Shown: positions 25,562-35,479, counted from the first letter of the stretch. The stretch is 64,000 nt of DNA from an uncultured Ruminococcus sp. (GCA_902792105.1 CADAYK010000006.1:26007-90006); one strand, 5' to 3'. Numbers and translations are program-made. The notes: a model not told the origin generated them from the letters alone.

Positions 25562-26179
25562 ATGAAAGTGCTTATGATTAACGGTTCTCCGCACAAAAAC
25601 GGCAACACCGCGGTTGCGCTGAACGAAATGGAAAAGGTATTTATAAAAAACGGCGTCGAGGTCGAAACCCTGCACATCGGCAGCAAGGCGGTACGCGGCT
25701 GCATAGCCTGCGGAAGCTGCTATGAAAAGGGCAAGTGCGTTTTTGACGACGAGGTCAATCTTGCCGCGCCTAAGTTTGAACAGGCCGACGGTCTGGTTGT
25801 TGCCTCCCCTGTCTACTACGCCTCAGCCAACGCTACGCTTGTGGCGTTTTTGGACAGACTGTTCTACTCAACCCACTTTGACAAAAGGATGAAAGTGGGA
25901 GCTTCGGTCGTAGCAGCAAGGCGCGGAGGTCTGTCCGCGACCTTTGACGAGCTGAACAAGTATTTTACGATTTGCGGAATGCCACTGGCTTCAAGCCAAT
26001 ACTGGAACAGCGTTCACGGAAGAGCTCCGGGCGAAGCAAATCAGGACGCCGAGGGCTTGCAGACTATGCGTGCGCTGGCGGACAATATGACGTTTTTGAT
26101 GAAAAGCATCGGGCTCGGAAAAGAAAAATTCGGACTCCCCGAAAAAGAAACGTGGATCCCGACGCATTTTATAAGATAA
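25562..26179 (+). CDS. Flavodoxin-fold NAD(P)H-dependent FMN reductase
   Basis: A 205-residue cytosolic flavoprotein. The N-terminal phosphate-binding MINGSPHKNGNTAVAL is the FMN loop of the FMN_red / iron-sulfur flavoprotein family. CIACGSCYEKGKCVFDDE resembles the cysteine cluster of that family, and SPVYYASANATLVAFLDRLF continues the fold. It should carry out NAD(P)H-dependent reductions, possibly of quinones or disulfides; substrate unknown. A GGAGTG motif precedes the ATG. Ends at a terminator. Confidence 0.87.
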   Translation: MKVLMINGSPHKNGNTAVALNEMEKVFIKNGVEVETLHIGSKAVRGCIACGSCYEKGKCVFDDEVNLAAPKFEQADGLVVASPVYYASANATLVAFLDRLFYSTHFDKRMKVGASVVAARRGGLSATFDELNKYFTICGMPLASSQYWNSVHGRAPGEANQDAEGLQTMRALADNMTFLMKSIGLGKEKFGLPEKETWIPTHFIR

Positions 26180-26193
26180 ACCAATCATTTAGC

Positions 26194-26228
26194 AAGGCGG
26201 CTCGTTTTTATGAAGCCGCCTTATTTTA
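26194..26228 (+). terminator. Flavoprotein gene terminator
   Basis: AAGGCGGCT and AGCCGCCTT, perfect 9-bp stem with an 11-nt loop, then ATTTTAT. Confidence 0.85.
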
Positions 26229-26281
26229 TGTTCAAAATATTTTATTATTTTCGAAAAGCCTGCAAAATCAACCCTTGTATT

Positions 26282-27652
26282 TTATTGATCCTGCTTTGGA
26301 AGCTTTTTGAAAAAATCCGCCGCAAAGGCAACAGTAAACGGAACCGAAAGCAAAAGCGAAACGGGCTGAGCCTCTTGTATTCCGTTAAGTCCCCTTACAG
26401 CCGACAAAACCAACAGACTCGGGATAAACAAAAGTCCGCTTCTTATTGCCGAAAGCAAGGACGCGCCGAGCTTTTTGCCTGTGCTTTGAAGCAGCATTTC
26501 GGTTGTCATGCACGGCGGCAAAACAAGCATAGCCAAGGACTGCAACACAAGCGCCCTTGTTCCGATTTTGATAACCTCGGGATCATCGCGGAACAAGGCG
26601 ATCAAGCTTCCGGAAAAAATAATCAGCAAAGCGCAGCCGAATATAATTATAGCTTCCGAAATCAGCGCTGTAAAGCAATAGCCTTTTCTGATCCGCGAGT
26701 ATTTGCCCGCGCCGAAATTAAAGGCGGCAACAGGCTGAAAGCCCTGACCTATTCCCAGCGATATAGAAAAAGCAAAGAAAATAATACGCGAAACAATGCT
26801 CATTGCCGCGACTGCCGCGTCGCCGTAAACCGCGCATTCGGCGTTGAGAAGCACGGTCGTCAGGCTGTTCAAGCCCTGTCTGAGCATACTCGGAAAACCC
26901 GTTGCGACAATGTCGCCTATTATTCCCCAAGTTACCTTTGAAGCGTAACCAAAGCTTATTTTTGTTTCGGTTTTTCCGCTGAGGAACATCATAAGCAAAA
27001 CGCCCCAGCTTATAAACTGGCTGATAGCGGTGGATAATCCGGCTCCGGCGATATTCAGTCCCAAGCCGAACATTAAAACAGGATCGCCGAGCATATTCAG
27101 AACCGCGCCGGTCATAAGCCCTATCATTCCGAGAAAAGCCTTGCCCTCATAACGCAAAAGGTTGTTTAGCGTCAGACTTGAGCTCATAAACGGCGTTGAG
27201 ATCAATATGTAAAAAATGTAGGTCTTGGCGTAGGGAGCAATGGTTTCCGTGCTGCCGAGGAACATTACGATATTGTCAAGCCAGATAAAACCGGTAACGC
27301 TGATCAGAATACCGCACAAAAAGGACGAGAAAAATCCGACCGAAGCATGGATCGACGCGCTTTCCTTATCGTTCGCGCCCAATGCTCTTGACAGTATGCT
27401 GCCTGCCCCGTTTCCGAACATAAAGCCAACTGCCTGGATTATCGACATAAACCCAAATACTATACCTACGGCTCCGCTCGCGCTTGTGCCGAGCTGTCCC
27501 ACAAAGGCGGTGTCCGCAAGATTATACACATTAGTTATCAGCATTGATACGATCGCAGGCACCGACAAAGCAAGAACAAGCCGTGAAACAGGCGTTTTTG
27601 TCATTTTATTGTATTGATTTGTCTTGTTTTTCTGACTAAACTGCAGCGGCAT
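26282..27652 (-). CDS. MATE family efflux transporter
   Basis: A 456-residue membrane protein with twelve predicted helices in two related halves: LVLALSVPAIVSMLITNVYN and AFVGQLGTSASGAVGI at the start, GQGFQPVAAFNFGAGKYSRI in the second half, all typical of MATE (MatE) Na+- or H+-driven multidrug and toxin exporters. The start is the ATG at 27652 behind AGAGGA. The transported compound cannot be told. It is convergent with the flavoprotein. Confidence 0.92.
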   Translation of the reverse strand: MPLQFSQKNKTNQYNKMTKTPVSRLVLALSVPAIVSMLITNVYNLADTAFVGQLGTSASGAVGIVFGFMSIIQAVGFMFGNGAGSILSRALGANDKESASIHASVGFFSSFLCGILISVTGFIWLDNIVMFLGSTETIAPYAKTYIFYILISTPFMSSSLTLNNLLRYEGKAFLGMIGLMTGAVLNMLGDPVLMFGLGLNIAGAGLSTAISQFISWGVLLMMFLSGKTETKISFGYASKVTWGIIGDIVATGFPSMLRQGLNSLTTVLLNAECAVYGDAAVAAMSIVSRIIFFAFSISLGIGQGFQPVAAFNFGAGKYSRIRKGYCFTALISEAIIIFGCALLIIFSGSLIALFRDDPEVIKIGTRALVLQSLAMLVLPPCMTTEMLLQSTGKKLGASLLSAIRSGLLFIPSLLVLSAVRGLNGIQEAQPVSLLLSVPFTVAFAADFFKKLPKQDQ

Positions 27653-27684
27653 CAAATTATCCTCTCGTACCTATTCTGATAAAT

Positions 27685-27713
27685 ATTCTAATATCTTAAA
27701 ACGCCGTTGTCAA
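27685..27713 (-). promoter_or_regulatory. MATE transporter promoter
   Basis: TTGACA (27708-27713), 17-bp spacer, TAGAAT (27685-27690). Confidence 0.75.
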
Positions 27714-27810
27714 CATTCCCGCCAATGTCGCGAAATTTTAAATATTTATTTGCATTTTTACTTAATATAGTATAAAATACTCATATAACATCTTTTATTG
27801 AGGTTCTAAT

Positions 27811-29307
27811 ATGATAGGAAGACTGAAAAATAAGAAAAAACGTGTTTTTGTTCTTTTTGCAATTTTATTGTCAACACTTGTTTTTTCTTTGGTTTACATT
27901 ATAGTAAACGGACAAACATATACTTTTGTCACTTTTTACGCTGATCCGGAATGCAACTTCACCGATATAAAGGTCGAAATTATGGACGAAGATATATTAT
28001 CGTTTGAAACTTTCGGTATTAAAAATAAGTATGGCAGCGATTTCGATGCAATTACCATAAAAGCCAAAAGCATGGGAGACACAGCGGTTACTTGCCATTA
28101 TACGTATGAAGACGGATCGGAACCGTTCGATGAGCAGTTTTATTTTACCGTGCTGCCGTTCAACGTTATATATGACAGAACAAATGACAACTTTTCGGGA
28201 TACGAGGTATTGTTACCGTGCTTCTTTATTAACCTTGTTACCTTGCTGATCATACTCGGAATGTCCTTTTTTGAAAGGACAAGAAGCGGGCGCTATTCCT
28301 ATTCGATGGTAGCTTTAGGCGGTTTGATGCTGTATGTTTTGGGTACGATAATCTCTTTTATCGCCCTGCCGTTTTTGTTAAACCACAGCTTTAATGTCGA
28401 AAGCTTCTTTGAACTGGTCTCGCTTTTTGTGTTTGAGGGGCTTCTTTATTCCGCAATAGTTTTCCCCGTTTTGTTACTGCTGTCTATCGCGTTAGGCATA
28501 AGCAATTTGTGGCTGGTAAAGCATGAGGGTTTCAGACTGCCTAATTTGCTCGGCATATTTTTGGGTTTATCGATCATCGCCGGTTTTTTTGCGATCGCAG
28601 TAATGATCATAAACGATTATGAAGGCGGCGAATTAGAGGTAAAAATTTACACCCTAATATCAGTTGCTGCTATTTACATCTTCTGTTATTTTGTAAACAT
28701 GCTGTTGTCAACAATTTTGTGCTCGATTTTTGCGGTCGGGTACAGTATTCCCTATGATGTTGACTACATTATAATCTTGGGCTGTGCTATTCGCAAAGAC
28801 GGCACGCCTACACCCATTCTTCGCGGCAGGATCGACCGCGCTATTGAATTTGAGCAAAAGCAGTTTGAGGTCACGGGAAAGCACGCGGTGTTTGTCCCGT
28901 CGGGAGGTCAGGGCAGCGACGAGGTGATTTCCGAAGCGGAAAGCATGAAGCAGTATCTTATTTCACAAGGAATTCCCGAAGAACGGATTTTGCCCGAAGA
29001 CAAAAGCGTTAACACTTATCAAAATATGCTGTTTTCAAAGCAGCTTATTGAAAAACAGGTGGAAAGCCTTGACGATGTTCACATTGCCTTTGCAACCACA
29101 AACTATCATGTTTTCAGGGGATATACCCTTGCAAAAAGAGTCGGTATGGCGGCACACGGACTTTCGGCAAAAACAAAGCTTTACTTTTTCCCAAATGCTT
29201 TTGTGCGCGAGTTTATCGGATTGCTGTACGCCGAACGCCGCAGGCACCTGATTTATCTTTTAATTACCGTATTGACTTACACTGTCCTGACATTTCTTTT
29301 TTCATAA
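27811..29307 (+). CDS. YdcF/ElyC-type DUF218 membrane protein
   Basis: A 498-residue protein. An N-terminal membrane helix is followed by an extracellular segment (about 35-135) and several more helices (about 140-315). The C-terminal DUF218 domain (about 320-470) has DYIIILGCAIRKDGTPTPIL, VPSGGQGSDEVISEAESM and FATTNYHVFRGYTLAKRVG. DUF218 proteins (SanA, YdcF, ElyC) act at the envelope, in part in peptidoglycan precursor or undecaprenyl-phosphate metabolism, but the reaction here is unknown. No good Shine-Dalgarno was seen (only GAGG), so the start is less certain than the rest. Confidence 0.87.
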   Translation: MIGRLKNKKKRVFVLFAILLSTLVFSLVYIIVNGQTYTFVTFYADPECNFTDIKVEIMDEDILSFETFGIKNKYGSDFDAITIKAKSMGDTAVTCHYTYEDGSEPFDEQFYFTVLPFNVIYDRTNDNFSGYEVLLPCFFINLVTLLIILGMSFFERTRSGRYSYSMVALGGLMLYVLGTIISFIALPFLLNHSFNVESFFELVSLFVFEGLLYSAIVFPVLLLLSIALGISNLWLVKHEGFRLPNLLGIFLGLSIIAGFFAIAVMIINDYEGGELEVKIYTLISVAAIYIFCYFVNMLLSTILCSIFAVGYSIPYDVDYIIILGCAIRKDGTPTPILRGRIDRAIEFEQKQFEVTGKHAVFVPSGGQGSDEVISEAESMKQYLISQGIPEERILPEDKSVNTYQNMLFSKQLIEKQVESLDDVHIAFATTNYHVFRGYTLAKRVGMAAHGLSAKTKLYFFPNAFVREFIGLLYAERRRHLIYLLITVLTYTVLTFLFS

Positions 29308-29310
29308 GCA

Positions 29311-29340
29311 AAAGCCGGCTCGTTATGAACCGGCTTTTAA
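29311..29340. terminator. Bidirectional terminator
   Basis: AAGCCGGCTC and GAACCGGCTT pair (one mismatch) around a 5-nt loop followed by TTAATTTCT. It separates the convergent DUF218 and lipoprotein genes. Confidence 0.8.
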
Positions 29341-29354
29341 TTTCTAAATTAGAA

Positions 29355-29867
29355 TTATTCAAGAACCTTGACCTGATCTGCAGGAACTTCAAGTATACGC
29401 GCAAGAGTGTTTTTATCAAGACGAAGAACTCCGGTTACGGTAACCTTAGCGTCGTCGGCAGGATAATCGTCGGGAAATTTTCCGTCGATAATAGCCCAAG
29501 AGCAGCCTTTTCCTTTTCCGTTTCCGTCTTTTTCCTGAATCGTGCAGTTGCTCATTCTGCGGGCGTTTATGCCGGTAATCTTAATTACCTTGTCGTCCCA
29601 CTTGTTTTCGCCCCAGTCTTCAAGAAAAGCTTCCATTCCGGCAAAGTCGCCGTCTTCAATAGTGAGGTCGGGCTTTGAATAATCAACATCATCGGTTTTT
29701 GCTGCTTCCGTAGCCGGGCTTTGAGCATCCGAGCTTTGGACGGTGCTGCTTTGAGCGTCAGAACTTCCGGTACCGGAGCTTGAAGCATTGCCGCCGCATG
29801 AAGCAAAGGCAAACAGTGCAAAAGAAAGTGCCAAAATGAGTGACGTAAATTTTAATGTCTTTTTCAT
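29355..29867 (-). CDS. Serine-rich lipoprotein, OB-fold-like
   Basis: A 170-residue lipoprotein: a signal peptide ends in the lipobox FASC (Cys25), then a Ser/Ala/Gln-rich linker with repeats of SSDAQS. The C-terminal domain (about 70-170) contains DKVIKITGINARRMSNCTIQ and VTVTGVLRLDKNTLARILEV, the pattern of a single OB-fold-like beta barrel often seen in predicted secreted lipoproteins of this group. Function is unknown. The start at 29867 has GGAGGAATTG upstream. Confidence 0.82.
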   Translation of the reverse strand: MKKTLKFTSLILALSFALFAFASCGGNASSSGTGSSDAQSSTVQSSDAQSPATEAAKTDDVDYSKPDLTIEDGDFAGMEAFLEDWGENKWDDKVIKITGINARRMSNCTIQEKDGNGKGKGCSWAIIDGKFPDDYPADDAKVTVTGVLRLDKNTLARILEVPADQVKVLE

Positions 29868-29919
29868 AAACAATTCCTCCGTTTCAGAATATCGGATTTT
29901 GTGCGCTTTACGCATATAT

Positions 29920-29948
29920 ATTCTAACACAAATAACAATAATCTGCAA
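29920..29948 (-). promoter_or_regulatory. Lipoprotein promoter
   Basis: TTGCAG (29943-29948), 17-bp spacer, TAGAAT (29920-29925). Confidence 0.65.
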
Positions 29949-30257
29949 CAAAAAAATAAATATTTGTAAGACAACGACAACAGGACGGATCGCTCCGCCC
30001 TGCCGTCGTAAAAAATATAAAGAGAGGGGTTGGTGAAATAATCTGCCCGGCGGCAGTTTATACTAAAAGCCGGTATTTGGCTTTTAATACACTTAGCCGA
30101 AATAACGCAAACTCAAATAATATGTATTATACCGATACCTGTATAAAGGACAAACTTCCCCAAGACTCCGGTCACACTTTTTTAATTTTTTCTTTCTATT
30201 ATTTAGACGGCGCAAAAATATAAATGGTTTAAAAAACAAAAAAATTATTTAAATTTT
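29949..30257. other. Gene-free stretch with several perfect hairpins
   Basis: About 310 bases with no convincing coding frame. It holds a GC-rich imperfect hairpin around GGACGGATCGCTCCGCC (29963-30009) and three perfect small hairpins in a row: CTGCC-CGGC-GGCAG (30043-30056), TAAAAGCC-loop-GGCTTTTA (30064-30086) and TTATAC-loop-GTATAA (30127-30146). GACTCCGGTC followed by ACACTTTTTT lies near 30165-30186. This could be a small structured RNA, but I cannot match it to a known class and the strand is uncertain. Confidence 0.35.
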
Positions 30258-30258
30258 A

Positions 30259-30291
30259 AAGGCTTTCCGTTTTTACATGGCGGAAAGCCTT
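30259..30291. terminator. Clp ATPase gene terminator
   Basis: AAGGCTTTCCG and CGGAAAGCCTT form a perfect 11-bp stem. On the minus strand it is followed by TAAAATTTAAATAATTTTTTTG. Confidence 0.75.
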
Positions 30292-30296
30292 TTGAC

Positions 30297-32639
30297 TTAT
30301 ATTATCTGTAAAATAATCTGCTCGCCGTCCGAGGTAACGTTGATTGCGGTCAAGCCGCCCTCGCCGTTTTCGATCATAGCGTTGGCGATTTTCTCCTCTA
30401 CCTCACGGCGTATGGTGTTTCTGAGGTCACGTGCGCCGCTGTTGCCTCCGCATGATTTTCGGGAAAGATATTTACACGCTTTGTCGTCGTATGTAAACTT
30501 GATTTTCTTTTCCTCCAGCGTGGGAACATATTCGCTGAGCATAAGACCTGCGATTTCGTCAAAATTCTCCTCGGTAAGGTGATTAAACACGATCACCTCG
30601 TCCACACGCGCCAAAAACTCGGGACGAAGGAAATCGGACAATGCCTTCATAACCTTTTCCTTTGAAGCCTCCTCGGAAGTTTTTCCAAAGCCGAGCGCGG
30701 AATCTCTGCCTGCCGAACCCGCGTTTGAGGTCATAACGATAACGGTATTTTCAAAGTTGACCGCTCTGCCGTGCGCGTCGGTGACCTTGCCCTCGTCAAG
30801 GATTTGGAGAAGGATATTGAGAACGTCGGGATGAGCTTTTTCAATCTCGTCAAAAAGCAGCACGGAATACGGGCGGCGGCGAACCTTTTCGGTCACCTGA
30901 CCTGCCTCATCATAGCCCACATATCCGGGTGGTGAACCGATGATTTTTGACACGCTGTGCTTTTCCATAAACTCGGACATATCAAGGCGGATCAGCGTTT
31001 CGGGAGAATCAAAAAGCTCCTGACTGAGCACCTTAACAAGCTCGGTTTTACCGACGCCTGTGGGACCAACGAATATAAATGAAGCCGGACGGCGGCGCGG
31101 AGAGATCTGGCAGCGGCTGCGCTTAATTGCGCTTGCAAGCTTTTCAACAGCCTCATCCTGACCGATGATTTTCTTTTTGAGCTCGCCCTCCAAATCGGCA
31201 AGCTTAGCAAGCTCGTTTTCGCGTATTCTCGAAGCCGGAATTCCTGTCCAAAGCTCGATAACCTTTGCGATATCCTCCTCGGTAACGCGTGCGACAAGCT
31301 CGTCGGGATCAAACTTTTCAAGCTCCGAATCAATTTTCGCGAGTTCGGTATTAACCTCTGCAAGCTTCTCGTAATCTACCTCTTCGGCGCTCGAAATGTC
31401 ATCCTTGCGGCGAAGCAGCTCGCCCTTGTCCTCCCTGAGTTTATCGCAGTGCTCAAGCTTTTTGTTTCTCAAAGCAGCGCAGGCACAGCTTTCGTCCAAA
31501 AGGTCAATTGCCTTGTCGGGCAAAAACCTGTCGGTAATATAGCGTTCGGACAGAACTACTGTTTTTCTGACAATATCGTCGTCCACAACAACGCGGTGGT
31601 GGTTTTCATAATAGCTCTTTACGCCGGCAATTACCTCAATGCTCTGTGCAATTGAAGGTTCGCCAACCTTTACAGGCTGAAAACGGCGTTCAAGCGCGGA
31701 ATCCTTTTCAATATATTTGCGGTATTCGTTAAAGGTCGTAGCACCGATAACCTGAACCTCACCTCTTGAAAGCGCGGGTTTAAGTATATTCGCGGCGTTC
31801 ATTGTGCCTTCGCTGTCGCCCGTTCCTACAAGTGAATGAACCTCGTCGATAAACAGTATGATATTGCCGCTTTCTTTTATCTCGGAAACCAAGCCCTTGA
31901 TTCGGCTTTCAAACTGTCCGCGGAACTGTGTTCCTGCAACAAGTGAAGTAAGATCCAAAAGCTGGATCTCCTTATGCTTAAGCCTTTGAGGAACATCGCC
32001 GTTTGCAATACGCAGCGCAAGTCCTTCGGCAATAGCCGTTTTACCGACGCCGGGCTCGCCGATAAGACACGGATTGTTTTTGGTACGCCTTGAAAGGATC
32101 TGAATAATACGTGCGATTTCAACATCTCTTCCGACAATGCGGTCAATTTTTCCCTCGCGTGCTTTTCTGGTCAGATCCTCGCAGTAAAGGCTGATATGTT
32201 TTCTCTTTTTTTCTTTCTTTTCTTTTTTACCGGTTTGCTGTCCGCCGGGATTCTGGGTATTTTGAGCGTTTCCGCCGAAAATATTTTTAAAGAAGTTCGG
32301 GAAAGCCGGCGCGCCGTGTGAAAAATCATCGTCGTCGCTTCCGGGAGCCTCTTCCCTAAACTGTTCCATTTGGTCGGCAAGATTATCGGCGCCGAGCTGT
32401 TCCATAAGCTGCGACATATCGCCGTCCTCGCCCATTCCCTGCATCAGGGTATTCATTTGATCCTGAACTGTTTCAAGATCCTCATCCGAAATACCCATCT
32501 TACTGATCAAATCCTCAACGGGCTTTATGCCAAGCTCCTTTGCGCAGGTCAGGCAATAGCCTGCCGTCGGAGCGTCCTGCTGTGTATTATTTGAAACGAA
32601 AACGACTGCCTGCCGTTTTCCGCATCTGGTGCAAAGCAT
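30297..32639 (-). CDS. Clp protease ATP-binding subunit with N-terminal zinc finger
   Basis: A 780-residue AAA+ unfoldase. The N-terminus has a four-cysteine finger (CTRCGKRQ and YCLTCAKE) like ClpE, in place of the usual double Clp-N domain. AAA module 1 has Walker [15 protein letters not shown], then a coiled middle domain (about 410-470), and AAA module 2 has [19 protein letters not shown] and [14 protein letters not shown]. Such proteins unfold stress-damaged proteins for ClpP. A Gly/Gln/Asn-rich, Lys-rich linker (about 115-155) joins finger and AAA. Either ClpE-like or a short ClpC; I favour ClpE-like because of the finger. Confidence 0.9.
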   Translation of the reverse strand: MLCTRCGKRQAVVFVSNNTQQDAPTAGYCLTCAKELGIKPVEDLISKMGISDEDLETVQDQMNTLMQGMGEDGDMSQLMEQLGADNLADQMEQFREEAPGSDDDDFSHGAPAFPNFFKNIFGGNAQNTQNPGGQQTGKKEKKEKKRKHISLYCEDLTRKAREGKIDRIVGRDVEIARIIQILSRRTKNNPCLIGEPGVGKTAIAEGLALRIANGDVPQRLKHKEIQLLDLTSLVAGTQFRGQFESRIKGLVSEIKESGNIILFIDEVHSLVGTGDSEGTMNAANILKPALSRGEVQVIGATTFNEYRKYIEKDSALERRFQPVKVGEPSIAQSIEVIAGVKSYYENHHRVVVDDDIVRKTVVLSERYITDRFLPDKAIDLLDESCACAALRNKKLEHCDKLREDKGELLRRKDDISSAEEVDYEKLAEVNTELAKIDSELEKFDPDELVARVTEEDIAKVIELWTGIPASRIRENELAKLADLEGELKKKIIGQDEAVEKLASAIKRSRCQISPRRRPASFIFVGPTGVGKTELVKVLSQELFDSPETLIRLDMSEFMEKHSVSKIIGSPPGYVGYDEAGQVTEKVRRRPYSVLLFDEIEKAHPDVLNILLQILDEGKVTDAHGRAVNFENTVIVMTSNAGSAGRDSALGFGKTSEEASKEKVMKALSDFLRPEFLARVDEVIVFNHLTEENFDEIAGLMLSEYVPTLEEKKIKFTYDDKACKYLSRKSCGGNSGARDLRNTIRREVEEKIANAMIENGEGGLTAINVTSDGEQIILQII

Positions 32640-32693
32640 ATTATATTCCTCCTATCTGTATAACCCTTGTCATACACAATATTTAGCTTTTAT

Positions 32694-32722
32694 ATTATAA
32701 CCTAATCAATACATTTTTGCAA
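32694..32722 (-). promoter_or_regulatory. Clp ATPase promoter
   Basis: TTGCAA (32717-32722), 17-bp spacer, perfect TATAAT (32694-32699). No clear CtsR or CIRCE operator was seen. Confidence 0.7.
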
Positions 32723-32831
32723 TATTTTTACTTCGCGTTCTTTACGTTTATTATATTTTTAACTTATGCATTTCGCGAGAAGGCTAAGCTTTTACAAAAA
32801 CAGTTGCTTTTTTACTTCGCGTTCTTCTTGT

Positions 32832-33413
32832 TTATTTTTCTTTATCGGCTTTAATTTGTTTTATAATCAGCACGGCGTACATCACAAGTGCGAAAACCAT
32901 TGCCGCGGCGGTTACAACAAATGTAAACATAATCAAACTCTCGTTTTGAATATTGAAGGCTGCCTTCAGGAAAATTATGACGCAAACCGAAATATAAAAA
33001 ATCAGTGTTGCAACTTTACCGTACCACCTTGCGGGCGGCGGAGTAACCTTCATGATCAACAGTATAAGCCCGCCCAAAAGCATAAAAAACTCCTTGCCGA
33101 TCATCACAAGCATTATAGGCAGCAGCGACGGCATATAGATCAGCATACAAACCGCAACGCTGACAAGAGTTACCTTGTCGGCGATCGGGTCAAGTATTTT
33201 TCCGAGCGGAGTTACCTGACCGAGCTTTCTTGCAAAAAAGCCGTCAAGGCAATCGCTCAGCCCCGAAGCTCCTATGCAGATCGCGGCGGCTATATAATTC
33301 TTATTCAGAAAAAAATATACAAACGGAGCCACAAGCAAAAACCTTAAATATGTCAGCAAATTCGGTATGGTCACCAAATCCGCCGGTTTGAAGCTCCACT
33401 CATTTTTTTCCAT
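32832..33413 (-). CDS. pgsA: CDP-diacylglycerol-glycerol-3-phosphate 3-phosphatidyltransferase
   Basis: A 193-residue membrane enzyme for the committed step of phosphatidylglycerol synthesis. The CDP-alcohol phosphotransferase signature DCLDGFFARKLGQVTPLGKI then LDPIADK fits D-x2-DG-x2-AR-x8-G-x3-D-x3-D. Several membrane helices are visible. It follows the CvpA gene by about 20 bp on the same strand and closes the long minus-strand run that begins with ruvC. Length matches bacterial PgsA. Confidence 0.93.
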   Translation of the reverse strand: MEKNEWSFKPADLVTIPNLLTYLRFLLVAPFVYFFLNKNYIAAAICIGASGLSDCLDGFFARKLGQVTPLGKILDPIADKVTLVSVAVCMLIYMPSLLPIMLVMIGKEFFMLLGGLILLIMKVTPPPARWYGKVATLIFYISVCVIIFLKAAFNIQNESLIMFTFVVTAAAMVFALVMYAVLIIKQIKADKEK

Positions 33414-33433
33414 TATTCTACCCCCTGAAAAAA

Positions 33434-34108
33434 CTACTTAAAAAAGCAAAAAAAGTTAAACAAGCTGCCGTAGAAGCTGCTGTTGTTTAACGCGTTTGGA
33501 TTAGCGGTGATAACGACAACAGAAAATATGTTCACGGCAATTAACACAATTACTATACCCTCTATAAGTCCGGTAAAAGTTCCGAGAATATGATTGATCT
33601 GACTGATAACGGGAATTTCAAACACTCTCAAAGCCTTGCGAACCAGTATTTTTAAAAGCACTAAAATAATGATAAAAAACACTGTTGACAGCAGCAGCGA
33701 AATAATGCCGACCGTAAGCTCTCCGACTGGTTGTTCAATGCTTTGAACAACCGAAAGAGTTTTGTCCTCAGGCAGCTTGATTCCGTTTTGAACATCGTTA
33801 ATCGTAACTCCGAACAGCCCGGTGATCTGCTTTATCAGCCCGGTGATCCAGTCCGGCGCGCTGTTAAGGCTGGTGTTTACCGCCGTGTCAACGCCGTAAG
33901 TATCAATGGTAGTCTGCAATCTGTTTATTACGCTTTGCTTAATAAAGCTGTCGTAAATCCAATGAGCCAGTCCGTTTGCCAGCAGTCTTGATATAATTGA
34001 TGAAGCGATTACAGCCGCAAAGTTTAACAGCGTTGAGGCAAGTCCGCGCTTATAACCTAAGAAGGCAAAAAATATAATCAGTAAAATTATAAGTATATCG
34101 GAAATCAT
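33434..34108 (-). CDS. CvpA family membrane protein
   Basis: A 224-residue protein with four predicted helices. MISDILIILLIIFFAFLGYK then RGLASTLLNFAAVIAS is the CvpA / colicin V production family start (Mur-type membrane accessory). The family is linked to envelope homeostasis, but the molecular role is not settled. The start at 34108 follows AGGAGAAAAA; the longer frame to 34129 lacks a ribosome site. It lies between the propeller protein and pgsA. Confidence 0.85.
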   Translation of the reverse strand: MISDILIILLIIFFAFLGYKRGLASTLLNFAAVIASSIISRLLANGLAHWIYDSFIKQSVINRLQTTIDTYGVDTAVNTSLNSAPDWITGLIKQITGLFGVTINDVQNGIKLPEDKTLSVVQSIEQPVGELTVGIISLLLSTVFFIIILVLLKILVRKALRVFEIPVISQINHILGTFTGLIEGIVIVLIAVNIFSVVVITANPNALNNSSFYGSLFNFFCFFK

Positions 34109-34162
34109 TTTTTCTCCTATGCTCCGCAAATCAACTGCGGATATCCATCTATATTTTTACGA

Positions 34163-35479
34163 TCAGGCGGAATCACCGGAAGCCTCCGGCGAATATCTGT
34201 CAAGGTCAATAAGCCTTATCTGGTTAATACTCAGCACATATGCCTTGTTGTCCGCTGTCATGATCATTGTTCTTGCGCCTGTGCCGGCGTCGCCTGTAAA
34301 CACAAGCTTGCCCTCGCTGTTATAAGAGTAAATATTATTGCCGTCAAGCACAGCTATTGTACCCTTAAATACCGAAAGAGATTCTGCGCCGTAGGGATTG
34401 TCAACCGTCAGCGTTTCGTCTCCGCTGTTATTGTATCGTACCAGCGTGCAGCTTCTTCCGTCGCCGCTTTTTGAAAGCGCAAGCACAAATGAGTTTTCGG
34501 CAGTACTGAAACAGTAGTTTACAAGCAGCTTGTCGTTATAGCTGACTGTTTTAAAATCCTCCTTGCCGTCGGTAATGACATAAGCAGACTTTTCGCCGAT
34601 AAACACCGAACGGTTACCGCCGATGTATTTGCAGTCCATTACCGCGTCGTCGGGAATGCTGTACTGCGAAACCGGCTTTTCCTGCTTAAAATCAAGAACA
34701 TAAATGCCGGTTTTTACCGCGCCGTTATCGGAAGTCATTCCGCAGGCAACGCATCTTGTTCCGTCGCTGTTAAGCGCTACGGAAGTTATGTAAAATTCCG
34801 AAAAAGAATATTTAAATACACGGTTATTATTTTTGTCATAGGCGCACAACTGGCTGAAAAAGCCGTTGCCCTCGCTCACAAGACAGTAAACGCCGTTAGA
34901 CGCAATGTCGCCCGTATAGATTATTCCATCGGCGTCACCCGAAAACAGGTTTTTGTCGTAATCGTGGATCTGATAGCTTTTTTCGCCGATCCCGTAGGTC
35001 AAAAACTTATTGTCGGCTGATTTCATAACAGGCATTGAAAAACGCAGCTGAACATTTGCGACCTCGCTGCCGGAGCTGTTAAGGGATATAAACGAGGTGT
35101 CGGAAGCATAGGCTACCCTTCCCTGGTTAACACTGAAATTGCGCGCCTCGACCTCTGAACCGACAATGTTTACCGGGTAACCCTTGCCCGCGTTGCCAAG
35201 CACGTCATAATTCCACCAAACGCTTAGGTTATCCCATGAAAGCTTGTCCCTGTTGGAAAAAGCCAGAACTGTCAGCCCGGCAAGCAGCACGGCGCAGATC
35301 CCAAGCACGATTCTTTTTTTCGCCTTTGGCGAAAGGTCGGTTTTTTCCTGCTCGTAATCGTCAAGGGGAACATCCTCATAGCTTAAAACCTTGCGGTCGC
35401 TCTGTTTTTTGCGTTCCTCATAACGGCCTTTTATTTTTTTCTTTTTATCTTTATAATTTCCTTTTATCTTGTTAAACAT
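34163..35479 (-). CDS. Membrane-anchored beta-propeller-like protein (DUF5711 type)
   Basis: A 438-residue protein with a basic cytosolic N-terminus (KIKGNYKDKKKKIKGRYEER), one membrane helix (about 72-90, IVLGICAVLLAGLTVLAF), and a large extracellular domain of repeated short beta motifs (for example ISLNSSGSEVANVQLRF, VALNSDGTRCVACGM, YNSEGKLVFTGDAG) typical of a seven-bladed propeller. This matches DUF5711 proteins of Clostridia by eye; ligand or partner unknown. The start at 35479 is behind GGAGTG. It sits between truA and cvpA on the same strand, likely one transcript. Confidence 0.8.
   Translation of the reverse strand: MFNKIKGNYKDKKKKIKGRYEERKKQSDRKVLSYEDVPLDDYEQEKTDLSPKAKKRIVLGICAVLLAGLTVLAFSNRDKLSWDNLSVWWNYDVLGNAGKGYPVNIVGSEVEARNFSVNQGRVAYASDTSFISLNSSGSEVANVQLRFSMPVMKSADNKFLTYGIGEKSYQIHDYDKNLFSGDADGIIYTGDIASNGVYCLVSEGNGFFSQLCAYDKNNNRVFKYSFSEFYITSVALNSDGTRCVACGMTSDNGAVKTGIYVLDFKQEKPVSQYSIPDDAVMDCKYIGGNRSVFIGEKSAYVITDGKEDFKTVSYNDKLLVNYCFSTAENSFVLALSKSGDGRSCTLVRYNNSGDETLTVDNPYGAESLSVFKGTIAVLDGNNIYSYNSEGKLVFTGDAGTGARTMIMTADNKAYVLSINQIRLIDLDRYSPEASGDSA

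Noticed and set aside
26210-26941. 243-codon frame antisense to the MATE transporter
   Set aside because: Basic low-complexity translation overlapping a clear transporter gene; no start signal.
30020-30190. 6S RNA assignment for the structured stretch
   Set aside because: I could not build the long closing stem and central bubble expected for 6S RNA, so no class is claimed.
32720-32832. Short direct repeat (TTTTTACTTCGCGTTCTT) twice between the Clp and pgsA genes
   Set aside because: Only about 18 bp, and one copy lies just after the pgsA stop codon; no further structure, probably a small local duplication.
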